Shown: positions 52,101 to 60,449, numbered from the stretch's first letter. The stretch is DNA of 64,000 nucleotides from CAZNKU01 sp045545235 (GCA_045545235.1 JAZQAN010000017.1:1-64000), one strand, 5' to 3'. Numbers and translations: made by a program. The notes: generated by a model from the letters alone, not told the origin.

Positions 52101-53715
52101 CCTTTACTTCAACAGGACCTTCCAAAACATAGTTGCCGTCTACTTCTGTACCGTCTACAAACCAACCATCAAACAAGTAACCATCTCTATCAATTACAGG
52201 TAACAACGCAGAAATTTTCTGACCGTATACAGCAGTTACCGGAGGGATGGTGCCTGTGTATCCGTTACCGTTAAAAGTGATTGTATAAACTTCTCTGTCA
52301 AAATATACTTGCAACAAAAGATTGTTGTTTGCAGCAATTTTACCTGTTTTTATACTCTTTGCGTCATTGATTTTAAAGCCTTTATACACTTTATCATCAG
52401 CAGTTACATCTGCTTCAAACAACGCTTTTCTTATATACGTATCTTCTATAACTTCGTCGTACTTTGCAGGATTATCTATATTCTGCTGATAATACTTGAC
52501 TGTATAGTCATATTGATTTCTTGTGTAATAAACCTTAAGTACAAGTTCCTTATTTGCTTCAGCCTTACCGCTTGTTTTATTATTTGCATTTGTCGGGTCA
52601 TATGTAAAACCTTCAATAACCTTAATGTCTGCGTTTACATCTGTACCAACATCAACCTTTTCGCTAGGTGTTGAAGAATGCAGTTCATAACCGGATAAAT
52701 CCAGTTTCTGCACATAATAATCAACTTTATAAGTGGTAGTAGTTGGCTTGGTTGTGCCACCTGAAGAGAATGAACCTTTACTCTCTTTGAAAGTAGCATG
52801 AGTATTAAGTACAATTCCGTCAAACACTTTTTCATTTCTGTAATTATCAAAGTGAACAACAGTATTATAGTTGTTAACAACAACCATTTCACCGACTTTT
52901 GTCTGTACCAATTCAACTCTGTTGGCACCACGAACTAAAAGCCGGCCCTTAATGTTAACCTTTTCAAGACGTATTGTACCCTTTGCATTACCGTCACCAA
53001 TTACAAGGTCGCCTTCTACATTCATATTTTTTAACGTAACGTCACCAACATTAATCATTGTGTTTCTTATGTTGGTTTTATCATTATATGTATCAGCTTT
53101 GGAATAATAATTTCTGAATATATTATGCATAAGCTGAGCAAATTCCGCACGTGTTATATTGCTTTTAGGATTAACACGACCTGTAGTATCACCGTTTACA
53201 TATGACTTTTCAGTCATTATGCTCAAGTAATCCTTTGCCCAACTGCTTATGTCGTCTGCATCCTTGAATTTATTCAGCGAAGAGTAGTCAGAGCTTTTCA
53301 AAACCAAAGCTCTCGCTACAACTGCAAATACTTCTTCTCTGGTGATATAATCATCCGGACGCATATTTCCGCTTCCGTCACCTTCGAATACTCTCATTTG
53401 CACTGCTTTGGAAAATTCATCATAATACCAGGCAGATGGTTTAAGATCGTTAAACCCACTTATATCCGCCTTTATAGTCGCACCAAAAGCACGTACCATA
53501 AGCGCAGCCATTTCTGCACGGGTAAGATTATCTTCGCTATGAATTTTTCCGTCTTCCTTTCCACGGAGCAAACCATTGCTTATTGCGGCATCAATCGCTT
53601 CATTAGCCCAATACCCTTTATCCGGATATTCGTAAGCGTTTACGGTTAATGCCATTGAAGACATCATAGCAACCATCACCATAATGGATACTATTCTCAT
53701 AACCAATTTTCTCAT
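46186..53715 (-). CDS. Giant SLH surface protein with MucBP-like and InlB-B repeats
   Basis: 2509 residues. Signal peptide (1-28, ending TVNAY); three SLH domains (about 28-205: GLLRGKEDGKIHSEDNLTRAEM, SGNMRPDDYITREEV, TGRVNPKSNITRAEF); a beta-helix-like segment (about 208-300, VTLKNMNVEGDLVIGDG). Residues about 327-1560 hold about eleven MucBP-like modules (YKVEYYVQ...LVLKVYY) interleaved with five or six InlB-B-like modules (YTITFNGNGYTG...FDGWF). Residues about 1562-2509 are mainly helical, acidic, with repeated FIIDSVVSKLE-type units. ATG at 53715 is used, since the ATG at 53724 abuts the GGAGGG ribosome binding site. Directly downstream of a membrane-anchored protein. Likely adhesin or S-layer scaffold; binding target unknown. 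Confidence 0.85.
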   Translation of the reverse strand: MRKLVMRIVSIMVMVAMMSSMALTVNAYEYPDKGYWANEAIDAAISNGLLRGKEDGKIHSEDNLTRAEMAALMVRAFGATIKADISGFNDLKPSAWYYDEFSKAVQMRVFEGDGSGNMRPDDYITREEVFAVVARALVLKSSDYSSLNKFKDADDISSWAKDYLSIMTEKSYVNGDTTGRVNPKSNITRAEFAQLMHNIFRNYYSKADTYNDKTNIRNTMINVGDVTLKNMNVEGDLVIGDGNAKGTIRLEKVNIKGRLLVRGANRVELVQTKVGEMVVVNNYNTVVHFDNYRNEKVFDGIVLNTHATFKESKGSFSSGGTTKPTTTTYKVDYYVQKLDLSGYELHSSTPSEKVDVGTDVNADIKVIEGFTYDPTNANNKTSGKAEANKELVLKVYYTRNQYDYTVKYYQQNIDNPAKYDEVIEDTYIRKALFEADVTADDKVYKGFKINDAKSIKTGKIAANNNLLLQVYFDREVYTITFNGNGYTGTIPPVTAVYGQKISALLPVIDRDGYLFDGWFVDGTEVDGNYVLEGPVEVKAAWTELAPTEAKYKVEYYVQDSSNLEKYIKYDEEQFKGTIGETVNADTTRVIEHYTYDNSNAGNKISGKVSADGSLVLKVYYNIKKYDYSVTYYTENTDGTYKENTQVLNDVYGKEVSVVPVIPTGFELNSSKSTLSGTVDGNGNPKLKVYFDRKVLEYDIIYRTEKNDGSYEEKTDTKSAKYGTEVDVDYSVPAGFELGSASVVSGTVPATGKLVLKVYYVRKAYTYTVKIYEQNVNDLTVYNEISSTSYSEKFGKTVSVTPADKTGFDVNTTKSVLSGNVNENNSLVLAVYYDREVYTITFDGNGYTGTIPSVTVAYGQSISTKLPSIERDGYVFDGWFVNGTEVDGSYTVTGPVELNAEWTKLAPTEAIYRVEYYIENASGSEPYTKYDEKQFKGTVGVTVTADTTRVIPGYTYNASHSGNILSGTVSTSGTLVLKVYYDIASYNYKVTYYTENTDGTYTENTETLSGKFGEYVSASTVVPTGFELGANSILGGYVNAEGTLELKVYYNRKVYDYKVIYYTEAVDGSGYAERYETKSGKYGVEVSVTPNPDYGFVTDTVNSVLSGVVNENGNLVLEVYYDRASYTIKFVAGQGLANPKDIVVYYNRPVDLPVLSKLDYEFKGWTDGTNVYSVGANAAFESDATLTAIWEYVPGQITYTVEYYVQNTDLVTYTMTSQPFNGAVGSTVTVTPEDKTGFDVNSVESILSGKVDRDNPLVLKVYYDREAYTISFDAGEGVTNPADITAYYGVEVTLPNVAKDDYTFAGWSDGTYVYVNTATFTADTKLNAEWNYTPGQIAYKVEYYTQNTDLTTYSVTTEVFNATSGTTVSVTPDEKTGFDINTANSVLSGTASSGLVLKVYYDREAYTISFDAGEGVTNPADVTAYYGVEISLPSVSKEGFKFDGWSDGTNTLYGKATFTKDTDLVALWTELIDYVTVTFFDRGSKITSVDVEKNTTVAESQFPTDSASYTGYVKDGNVADVYAAEPFEHVIKYGWWYNADSDKWEEFTSETIVTKNTDVHLKINKFSAVVTMADGMAFDFYAYYEPETRFIDSIKDIVYKKAPLMALHQLDHLDKIREKGIVQKILDTDDNIMMLSYMVKFATILGEENVEKFIVDNAKGMFASGNNELLHDAFVEYIIAVANSDNPDEKKKVHDLMESTINHIFEEDEISTETLDIIRDLCHEVLNDPETFKEVTGYELATLPSDTKTFVIDFIILQLTGNDELFEQLVEEVIGVDYTDATTTKDLIIAMAKKELTDNFNSTIDGIKESQKNLIVATVESMLSDSSNALYDEVLTYAVDNEKATIIATIKTLLETEDSLYNEVIAMVADDFNYRAMVAEAVGVELAVNDALFEVLTGYAPSIVPDRAAAINTLKDEITNNKSSFETAITDAENAGYKSFIIDSVVSKLETNDVFFNTVFAEAKVDYRDTMVDTIVDKLEEPSSPMYDKVIELAKTNAYKQTIKDAVIDEMNGVNGDDIIKAITGCTDAELAKNPQDKDGFIMGKVEEKLDDESYLITLVKEVTGFESYTLPATPKEFIIDMVIAELSNTGSTSATRDMIIEEAITYLLEAKDEDEISHLADYAIDYLGKHPDERDVLVDEIINDVYKDELDKLVYQLINDEQFEVHADTVFVAEGLKKVLLEDYNYETIFGSKVPEKLEKVFEIYPEEKLIELYDYAMNNLIAQIDTAIADAIAGEVGYIDCGITPVVNIIADVYIPLYESYKKIVEGPVDDKIGDNFYYAENIYLQELMKLLDPEIWVQGSANPKPSDTTGYKIYDLDYYYDLMYKIYVLGDDAILWYYNNISEEKYIEVTEKYEELILKYVNIIADKIDLYVMEGEIPKVNEKVDDKISAVEKAIVEKYPELVKGLIDKYKGSDFFNKDYTDVDYDKVRDKVYEIFVRTLNLKTDEYFDLILSQEAIEDLENKVEDKIEDKLDGKLDGEYYTKIDDNTFEFEVNDYKVLFKRVLTDA

Positions 53716-53745
53716 GCCATTCATCCCTCCAATTTATGTTAAAAA

Positions 53746-54750
53746 CTAAAATTGACTCATATAATAAGATATTGCCTTTGATTTTTCGTTTTCATACGAC
53801 GCTTTTATTTCATTCACAATAGAAACACTCTGATTCGTTTCTTTAAGAAGAATTTTTACCTTGCTTAAAATTTCATTAACCTTTACATCACATGCATCTT
53901 CAAGCGCCAATGCCTTTTCATATGCTCTTTTTCCAACCTTTGTCTTAGCACTTGACGGAATATTTTCCGGACCGCCATATTCTTCACAAAAAATCCTATA
54001 CTGTGAATTTACCCAATCCTCAATAGCAGAAAGATCGGCAGAAAACTGACTTTTCAAAACATACAATTCACCTATCAACCGTGAAATTTCTTCGTTTTTT
54101 TCCTTATATTCCGGAGTTTGTTCTTCTTTTTTCTCATCATTCACCTGAGGTTGTTGTTCATCCTTAGTCTGTGTTGTCTTTTTACTATTATCATCCTTAG
54201 ACTGATTTATCTTTTTGCCATCGTTATTCTTAGACTGAGATACTTTTTCATTAGTACCCTCGTTTTTTGTTTGGTTTGTTTTTTTATTTTCTTCAGAAGA
54301 TTGTTCTGTTTTATTCTTATCAGTCGTTATAGCTTCACCATCTTCTGTCACTTCATATTCTTTACTACTATTGTTAGTTTCAGTTTTTTCAGAAGACACC
54401 ATTTCATTATTTCCTTCAGTTGAACCCGACTCGCTATCTGAAGAAGTTTCCTCAGTGCGACCCAAAATAATATTAATCGCATCTTCTTCAGAAATTTCTC
54501 CCTTGCTGAGTTTATCGCTTTCTTCTTCAGTAAGTGGGCGTATACCATCTATACCAATATCTTTTATGGTTTCTTTAAGTTTTTCTTCATCTCTTGCATA
54601 TTTCTGTTCAAGCTCGTCGCTTCTGCCTGTCAAAACATAATACATTGTGTGTATTTTGTTCCAATTTTTCACAACAAAAACACTTGCAACAGAAATAATT
54701 ATTGCCACTATAACTAAAACAACCAATAAAATTATACTCTTCTTTTTCAT
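53746..54750 (-). CDS. Membrane-anchored protein with Ser/Thr/Lys/Glu-rich linker
   Basis: 334 residues. One N-terminal transmembrane helix (about 5-28), a short charged stretch, a low-complexity linker of about 120 residues (roughly 100-225) with repeated NQSKDDNSKK and NQTKNE-like units, and a helical C-terminus (about 225-334) with an EEYGGPENIPSSAKTKVGKRAY segment. No catalytic motif is recognised. ATG at 54750 has GAGG at 6 nt. It begins 47 bases after clpX and ends 30 bases before the giant SLH gene start, in the same direction, so it may act with the surface proteins, for instance spanning the wall. Function unknown. Confidence 0.7.
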   Translation of the reverse strand: MKKKSIILLVVLVIVAIIISVASVFVVKNWNKIHTMYYVLTGRSDELEQKYARDEEKLKETIKDIGIDGIRPLTEEESDKLSKGEISEEDAINIILGRTEETSSDSESGSTEGNNEMVSSEKTETNNSSKEYEVTEDGEAITTDKNKTEQSSEENKKTNQTKNEGTNEKVSQSKNNDGKKINQSKDDNSKKTTQTKDEQQPQVNDEKKEEQTPEYKEKNEEISRLIGELYVLKSQFSADLSAIEDWVNSQYRIFCEEYGGPENIPSSAKTKVGKRAYEKALALEDACDVKVNEILSKVKILLKETNQSVSIVNEIKASYENEKSKAISYYMSQF

Positions 54751-54796
54751 ATCATACCTCTTGAACAACAAACCCAATAAAAACGTTATTGAGATT

Positions 54797-56044
54797 TTAT
54801 TTTTTTGTTGAGATTTTTTTCTTATCTGCAGCTGTCATTCTCGGTAATTTGCCTTCAACAATACTTTCTTCCGTTATGGTAACCTTTTGGATTTTCTGAT
54901 TGGACGGAATTTCAAACATTATATCTGTCATAGTTTCTTCCAATATAGAACGCAAACCTCTTGCACCGGTCTTTAAATCTATAGCCTTTTTAGCTACAGC
55001 CTTAAGTGCATCTTCAGTAAATTCCAATTCTACCTCATCAAGACCTAACAGTTTTTTGTATTGTTTTACAAGGGCATTTTTGGGTTTCGTAAGAATTGAA
55101 ATCAGTGCTTCTTCATCTAATGTTTCCAAAGTAGCAACAACCGGAACACGACCTATAAATTCAGGAATTATACCAAATTTAATCAAATCCTGCGGTCTTA
55201 CTTCCTTGAAAATTTCACCAACATCCTTATTTTTAGCACTTTCTACAGTAGCACCAAATCCCAATGATTTCTTACCAATACGGCTTCCTATTATTTTTTC
55301 AAGCCCATCAAAAGCCCCACCGCATATAAATAAAATATTTGTAGTATCTATTGGTATAAGCTCCTGCTGAGGGTGTTTTCTTCCTCCCTGAGGTGGAACC
55401 GATGCAACAGTACCTTCTAAAATTTTAAGAAGTGCCTGCTGTACTCCTTCACCACTTACATCGCGTGTAATAGATACATTTTCTGCCTTACGGGTAATTT
55501 TATCAATTTCATCAATATAAATAATACCTTTTTCAGCTCTTTTTATATCATAATCTGCCGCCTGAATAAGCTTTAGCAGAATGTTTTCAACGTCTTCACC
55601 TACATAACCGGCTTCAGTAAGTGCTGTAGCATCGGCAATCGCAAAAGGAACATCAAGTATTTTCGCAAGAGTCTGTGCCAGCAATGTTTTTCCCGAGCCT
55701 GTAGGGCCAAGCATCAAAATATTGCTTTTTTGTATTTCTACACCATCTTCATCAATGCCATTTGCATTAATTCTTTTATAATGATTATAAACCGCTACGG
55801 CAAGCTGTTTTTTTGCATAGTCCTGCCCTATTATATAATCGTCAAGTATTTCCTTTATTTCCTTAGGTTTTGGAACATTCAAAAATTTAGGTTCTTCACT
55901 TACAATTTTATCATCAAATTCGTTTTCTATAATGCTTATACAAGCTTTGATACAATCACTGCATATAGCCACGTCAGGCCCAACAATCAACTGATTGCTG
56001 GGCTTGCCGCAAAACGAACATCTTGATAAACTATTTTCATTCAT
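54797..56044 (-). CDS. clpX: ATP-dependent Clp protease ATPase subunit ClpX
   Basis: 415 residues. N-terminal zinc-binding domain CSFCGK...CSDC (about 9-36), Walker A GPTGSGKT, Walker B IIYIDEIDKI, and the sensor-2 region RVPVVATLETLDEEAL; the IGF-like loop GFGATV is present. Unfolds tagged proteins and feeds them to ClpP. The TTG at 56053 is 3 nt from the Shine-Dalgarno, too close; ATG at 56044 (MNENSLSRCSF) is chosen. Third gene of tig-clpP-clpX. Confidence 0.97.
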   Translation of the reverse strand: MNENSLSRCSFCGKPSNQLIVGPDVAICSDCIKACISIIENEFDDKIVSEEPKFLNVPKPKEIKEILDDYIIGQDYAKKQLAVAVYNHYKRINANGIDEDGVEIQKSNILMLGPTGSGKTLLAQTLAKILDVPFAIADATALTEAGYVGEDVENILLKLIQAADYDIKRAEKGIIYIDEIDKITRKAENVSITRDVSGEGVQQALLKILEGTVASVPPQGGRKHPQQELIPIDTTNILFICGGAFDGLEKIIGSRIGKKSLGFGATVESAKNKDVGEIFKEVRPQDLIKFGIIPEFIGRVPVVATLETLDEEALISILTKPKNALVKQYKKLLGLDEVELEFTEDALKAVAKKAIDLKTGARGLRSILEETMTDIMFEIPSNQKIQKVTITEESIVEGKLPRMTAADKKKISTKK

Positions 56045-56070
56045 ATTTAACAAATGCCTCCGAGTAATAT

Positions 56071-56655
56071 TTATGGTCTGCTTGTAATAACCTTATCTAT
56101 CAGTCCATACTGTGCAGCTTCATCTGCTGACATAAAGTTATCTCTTTCAGTATCACGGATGATTTCATCAAGAGGTCTTCCTGTATTTTTAGCAAGAATT
56201 TCATTTAAATTCTGCTTTATTCTGATAATTCTGTCTGCATGGATTTTTATATCAGTAGCCTGTCCCTGCATTCCTCCAAGAGGCTGATGAATCATTATTT
56301 CACTATTTGGAAGTGCATATCTCTTACCTTTTGCACCTGATGACAACAAAAATGCACCCATACTTGCCGCCATACCCATACAAATTGTTGAAACATCACA
56401 TTTAATATACTGCATAGTATCATAAATTGCCATACCTGCTGTTATGCTGCCACCGGGGCTGTTAATGTAAAGGCTGATATCCTTATCTGGGTCTTCAGCT
56501 TCCAGAAACAACAACTGTGCAACAACCAACCCTGCACTTACATCATTAACCTCTTCGCCCAAAATGATGATTCTGTCCTTTAACAGTCGGGAATATATGT
56601 CGTATGCCCTTTCTCCTCTGTTTGTCTGTTCAATTACTGTTGGTACCAAGCTCAT
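56071..56655 (-). CDS. clpP: ATP-dependent Clp protease proteolytic subunit
   Basis: 194 residues. The catalytic Ser is in GMAASMGAFLLSSG, the His in MIHQPLGGMQGQATD, and the Asp in the GRPLDEIIRDTERDNFMSA region. Fourteen subunits form the barrel that degrades proteins delivered by ClpX. ATG at 56655 with GGGGG. Follows tig by 24 bases. Confidence 0.98.
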   Translation of the reverse strand: MSLVPTVIEQTNRGERAYDIYSRLLKDRIIILGEEVNDVSAGLVVAQLLFLEAEDPDKDISLYINSPGGSITAGMAIYDTMQYIKCDVSTICMGMAASMGAFLLSSGAKGKRYALPNSEIMIHQPLGGMQGQATDIKIHADRIIRIKQNLNEILAKNTGRPLDEIIRDTERDNFMSADEAAQYGLIDKVITSRP

Positions 56656-56679
56656 TATGATTCCCCCTTGCGGTATAAT

Positions 56680-57951
56680 TTACTTAGACTGCTCAACTAT
56701 CATTTCAACAACTTTTCTGTTGATGATTCCGTCTTTGATATCGTCTTCGTGGATGAATTTCTTAATATCTTCTGCCTTCATCTGATAGTTTTCTGCAATC
56801 TTGTTGTATTCTGCTTCTATATCTTCTGCAGATGCTTCAATCTTCTCAGCCTTTGCAATTGCTTCTAAAGTCAAAGAAACTTTAACCTGCTTTGTAGCAT
56901 GTTCTTTAAACTGTTCTTTGAATGAATCAGCTGTCATACCTGTCATCTGGAAATACTGCTGAAGATTAATGCCCTGACCCTGAAGTCTTGCATCGTAATC
57001 TCTAAGCATATTTTCAAGCTGATGGTTAATCATACATTCAGGAATTTCAACTTCTGTCTTTTCAGCAACAGCTTCAATAGCTTTATCTTCTGTTTCTGCC
57101 TTTGCTCTGTCAGCATTGTTCTTTTCAAGTTTAGCCTTTGTATCATTCTTAAGTTCTTCAAATGTATCAAATTCAGAAACATCTTTTGCAAACTCATCAT
57201 CAAGTGCAGGAAGTTCCTTCTTTTTAATAGCATTGATTTTAACTTTAAATTCTACTGCTGCACCCTTAAGGTCTTCAGCATGATAATCTTCAGGGAAAGT
57301 CACATTTACAGTAACATCATCACCCTTGTTTGCACCGATAAGCTGATCTTCAAAGCCAGGAATAAACTGACCTGAACCTATTGTAAGTTCAAAATCTTTA
57401 CCTTCGCCACCTGCAAAAGCTACTCCATCCTTAAAGCCTTCAAAATCTATAACAGCGATATCGTCTTTTTCAACAGCTCTGTCTTCAACTTCAACAACTC
57501 TTGAGTTTCTTTCCTGAAGTCTGGAAATTTCTGCATCTACATCTTCATCGCTTACATTATACTCAACTTTTTCAACTTTAATACCCTTGTATTTACCAAG
57601 TTTCACTTCAGGCTTTACAGTAACCTTAACTGAAAGTGTTGTATTTTCATCCTTTTTAATTTCTGATACATCAGTAATTTCAGGCTGATCTACTACTTCA
57701 AGTTCAAGTTCTTTAACTGCTTCTTCATACACTTCGCCGAATACAAAGTTAAGCGCATCTTCATAAAAAATTTCTGCACCGTACATTTTTTCAACCATAG
57801 CACGAGGCGCTTTACCTTTTCTGAAGCCAGGAACATTTATGTACTTTACATTTTTGTTATAAGACTTTTTCATTCCTTCTTCAAACTTTTCCGGAGTAAT
57901 ATCTAATTTAAACTCCGCTACGCTATTTTCAATCTTTTCCAATTTTGCCAT
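56680..57951 (-). CDS. tig: Trigger factor
   Basis: 423 residues: N-terminal ribosome-binding domain with VPGFRKGKAPRAMVEKMYG, FKBP-type prolyl isomerase domain (about 155-245: DIAVIDFEGFKDGVAF...FIPGFEDQLIGA) and C-terminal chaperone arms. Binds emerging nascent chains at the ribosome exit tunnel. GGAAGGAG upstream of the ATG. First gene of a leftward group with clpP and clpX. Confidence 0.97.
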   Translation of the reverse strand: MAKLEKIENSVAEFKLDITPEKFEEGMKKSYNKNVKYINVPGFRKGKAPRAMVEKMYGAEIFYEDALNFVFGEVYEEAVKELELEVVDQPEITDVSEIKKDENTTLSVKVTVKPEVKLGKYKGIKVEKVEYNVSDEDVDAEISRLQERNSRVVEVEDRAVEKDDIAVIDFEGFKDGVAFAGGEGKDFELTIGSGQFIPGFEDQLIGANKGDDVTVNVTFPEDYHAEDLKGAAVEFKVKINAIKKKELPALDDEFAKDVSEFDTFEELKNDTKAKLEKNNADRAKAETEDKAIEAVAEKTEVEIPECMINHQLENMLRDYDARLQGQGINLQQYFQMTGMTADSFKEQFKEHATKQVKVSLTLEAIAKAEKIEASAEDIEAEYNKIAENYQMKAEDIKKFIHEDDIKDGIINRKVVEMIVEQSK

Positions 57952-57985
57952 TTTAAATTTGCTCCTTCCAAATTCTTATCTAGTT

Positions 57986-58014
57986 ATTATAACATATTTT
58001 TTTATTTTTTTCAA
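57986..58014 (-). promoter_or_regulatory. Promoter of tig-clpPX
   Basis: TTGAAA (58014-58009) and TATAAT (57991-57986), 17 nt spacer, on the minus strand; the -35 overlaps the end of the upstream phosphoesterase gene. Confidence 0.7.
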
Positions 58015-58688
58015 GTGATAATTTTATAAGGTAAAAATTCAAGATAGTCACAGGAAACAAGCCTGTATTCTATGCCGTTTTCCTCATAGTTTTCATACCC
58101 TGTAAAACCTGCTCCGTGAAGATGTCCGAAAAGGCACATTTTAACCTTGTAGTTTTCCATAAGCTGCTTGAATTTATCGTCAGGCGGATAATGCAAAACT
58201 GCAATTATATTTTCAGGTTCTTCTTTCAATGCAGAATCAAAAGATATTTTCAATCGTTCAAGCTCGCGGTTATGAACTTTCAAATCATCTTCATCACTGC
58301 TTGTAAGCTGCCATCCTCTTGTCCCGCATATTGCCGTACCTTCATACATAAAATGATTATTATGCAAAAACTTTATTGTATCAAAGCCATTTTGCTTACA
58401 CCATTTTTCATGCTTACTCATAGTGGACCACCAGTAATCATGATTTCCCTTTGAAATAAGCTTTGTTCCGTTTAAGCTGTTTATAAAGCTGAAATCTTCA
58501 AAGGTCTCTTCAAGATATGTTGCCCATGAATTATCTCCGTTTACAATAACAACATCAGTTTCTGCCACAGTGCTATTCCAGTTTGTTTTCAGTTTTTCTT
58601 CATAATTTTGCCATTTTTTACCGAATACATCCATCGGTTTATCTGTACCAAAGGAAAGATGCAAATCGGAAATAGAAAACAATGCCAT
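58011..58688 (-). CDS. Metallophosphoesterase (calcineurin-like)
   Basis: 225 residues. Metal-binding motifs are complete: SDLHLSFG (D-x-H, residues 8-10), VNGDNSW (GD), SKGNHDYWW (GNHD), VLHYPP (His) and GHLHG (GHxH). Hydrolyses phosphate mono- or diesters; the substrate is not predictable. RBS GGGTGA before ATG 58688. Divergent from the DUF1540 gene. Closest in layout to the stand-alone clostridial phosphohydrolases; cytoplasmic. Confidence 0.88.
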   Translation of the reverse strand: MALFSISDLHLSFGTDKPMDVFGKKWQNYEEKLKTNWNSTVAETDVVIVNGDNSWATYLEETFEDFSFINSLNGTKLISKGNHDYWWSTMSKHEKWCKQNGFDTIKFLHNNHFMYEGTAICGTRGWQLTSSDEDDLKVHNRELERLKISFDSALKEEPENIIAVLHYPPDDKFKQLMENYKVKMCLFGHLHGAGFTGYENYEENGIEYRLVSCDYLEFLPYKIIT

Positions 58689-58752
58689 AAATTCACCCTT
58701 GTATATTTTTTTGAAAGCTGATAATAATATTGTTGAAGGGAGATGTTATTTT

Positions 58753-58926
58753 ATGCAAAACAACTGCAATTCAAACAACAAAAACGAAATCTGCGGAATT
58801 TGCTGTCATGTAACAGACTGTGTATACAATGACGACAAAAAATGTATGGCAGGTCACATTAATGTAGGACCAAGCAATGCCACAACAACATCCGAAACAG
58901 ACTGCGAAACTTTCAAAGCAAGATAA
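58753..58926 (+). CDS. DUF1540-family cysteine-rich small protein
   Basis: 57 residues. The C-x-VTxCxYN...C-x-A pattern (CCHVTDCVYNDDKKCMAGHINVG, and CETF at the end) defines DUF1540, common in Clostridia, sometimes in two copies; one complete copy is here. Seven Cys could bind zinc or Fe-S; function unknown. ATG at 58753 has GGGAG upstream; the longer frame begins at 58699 in an unrelated AT-rich stretch. It converges with thrC. Confidence 0.85.
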   Translation: MQNNCNSNNKNEICGICCHVTDCVYNDDKKCMAGHINVGPSNATTTSETDCETFKAR

Positions 58927-58946
58927 TTTATCAGGTTGTTGAGGTT

Positions 58947-60449
58947 TTAAAGCCCCAACAGCTTGTTACATATAAATTCTTTAAGTTTATCCTTTTCAAC
59001 AGAATCCGTAAATCTCGGATTTTTTGTTCTAAGATCATCCAACGACTTTGGTATGTCAAGAGATGTCTTTTCGTGAAGACAATCAAGAAGTTCAAACTCA
59101 GTTTTTCCATCCAGAATACCTTCGCCCTCAAGTGCAGTCAATACAGCGTTGTTAAACTTGTATGGACTAGCAGTTGAAAGAATAACGGATTTTGTCATAT
59201 CACCGGTTTCAAAAAGATACTGGTCATATACGTTTTTACCAACTGCAGTATGAGTATCCATTATGTAACCATAATTTTCAAATGTATCCTTTATTGTAAG
59301 AAGGGTATCGCCGTCATCACAGCAACCTCCCCACAGTATTTCTGAAATTCTTGATTTCATCAAATCGCTTACTTCATACTTACCTTCAGCAGCAAGAGTT
59401 TCCATATAAGCTTTTACTGCTTCACAGTCATTTTCTGCAACATCATACAAAAATCTTTCAAGGTTACTTGAAATAAGTATATCCATTGAAGGTGATGCAG
59501 TTACACGAAAATCTCTGTTTTTATTATACACGCCTGTACGTATGAAATCGGTTAAAACATTGTTTTCATTTGACGCACATATAAGCTTGTTAACAGGAAG
59601 CCCCATCTTCTTTGCATAATATCCTGCGAGAATGTCACCAAAGTTACCTGTAGGAACAACAAAATTAACTTTATCTCCAAGGCTTATTTCCCTGGCTTTC
59701 AGCATATCACAGTATGCCGAGAAATAATAAACGATCTGCGGAAGCAATCTACCCCAGTTAATTGAGTTTGCAGAAGAAAGCATATATCCTTTTTCGTCAA
59801 GATATTTTTTGAATTCCTCATCTGTAAAAATCTTTTTAACTCCGCTTTGGGCGTCATCAAAATTGCCAAGTATTCCACCAACGGAAACGTTGTTACCTTC
59901 CTGAGTAATCATCTGCAAACGCTGAATGTCGGAAACACCGTCATTAGGATAGAACACAGCAATCTTTGTACCTTCAACATCCTTAAACCCTTCCAATGCA
60001 GCTTTACCAGTATCACCGGATGTTGCAACAAGAATTACAACTGTTCTGTCATCCTTTGTTTTCTTTACCGCCTTTGTCAGAAAGTGTGGTAAAATCTGCA
60101 ACGCCACATCTTTAAACGCACAGGTTACTCCATGCCACAATTCGAGAAAATAAACATTGTTATTAAGCTTATAAACAGGAGTAATGCTTCCCGAACCAAA
60201 TTTTTCTTTGTTATACGCAGCATTAACACATTCCGAAATTTCTTCTGCTGAAAAATCAGTAAGATATTTACCAATAATATTCTCAGCACGTTGTACATAT
60301 GTACAATCCTTCATACTGTCAATTTCATGTATTGAAATTTCAGGAAATATGTCAGGTACAAAAAGACCTCCATCCGGTGCAAGACCTGTTTTTATAGCAT
60401 ATGAACTTTCACATCCGTAGTTCTTGCTTCTTGTGCTGTTATAATTCAT
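58947..60449 (-). CDS. thrC: Threonine synthase
   Basis: 500 residues. PLP enzyme that converts O-phosphohomoserine to threonine. N-terminus NYNSTRSKNYGCESSYAIKTGLAPDGGLFVPD, the PLP Lys in GVTCAFKDVALQILPHFL (about 113), the phosphate-binding region LVATSGDTGKAALEGF and VPTGNFGDILAGYYAKKMG are diagnostic of the yeast/E. coli-type (class II) enzyme. ATG at 60449 with GGTGG; the longer frame adds seven residues. Alone here, without thrA/thrB. Confidence 0.96.
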   Translation of the reverse strand: MNYNSTRSKNYGCESSYAIKTGLAPDGGLFVPDIFPEISIHEIDSMKDCTYVQRAENIIGKYLTDFSAEEISECVNAAYNKEKFGSGSITPVYKLNNNVYFLELWHGVTCAFKDVALQILPHFLTKAVKKTKDDRTVVILVATSGDTGKAALEGFKDVEGTKIAVFYPNDGVSDIQRLQMITQEGNNVSVGGILGNFDDAQSGVKKIFTDEEFKKYLDEKGYMLSSANSINWGRLLPQIVYYFSAYCDMLKAREISLGDKVNFVVPTGNFGDILAGYYAKKMGLPVNKLICASNENNVLTDFIRTGVYNKNRDFRVTASPSMDILISSNLERFLYDVAENDCEAVKAYMETLAAEGKYEVSDLMKSRISEILWGGCCDDGDTLLTIKDTFENYGYIMDTHTAVGKNVYDQYLFETGDMTKSVILSTASPYKFNNAVLTALEGEGILDGKTEFELLDCLHEKTSLDIPKSLDDLRTKNPRFTDSVEKDKLKEFICNKLLGL

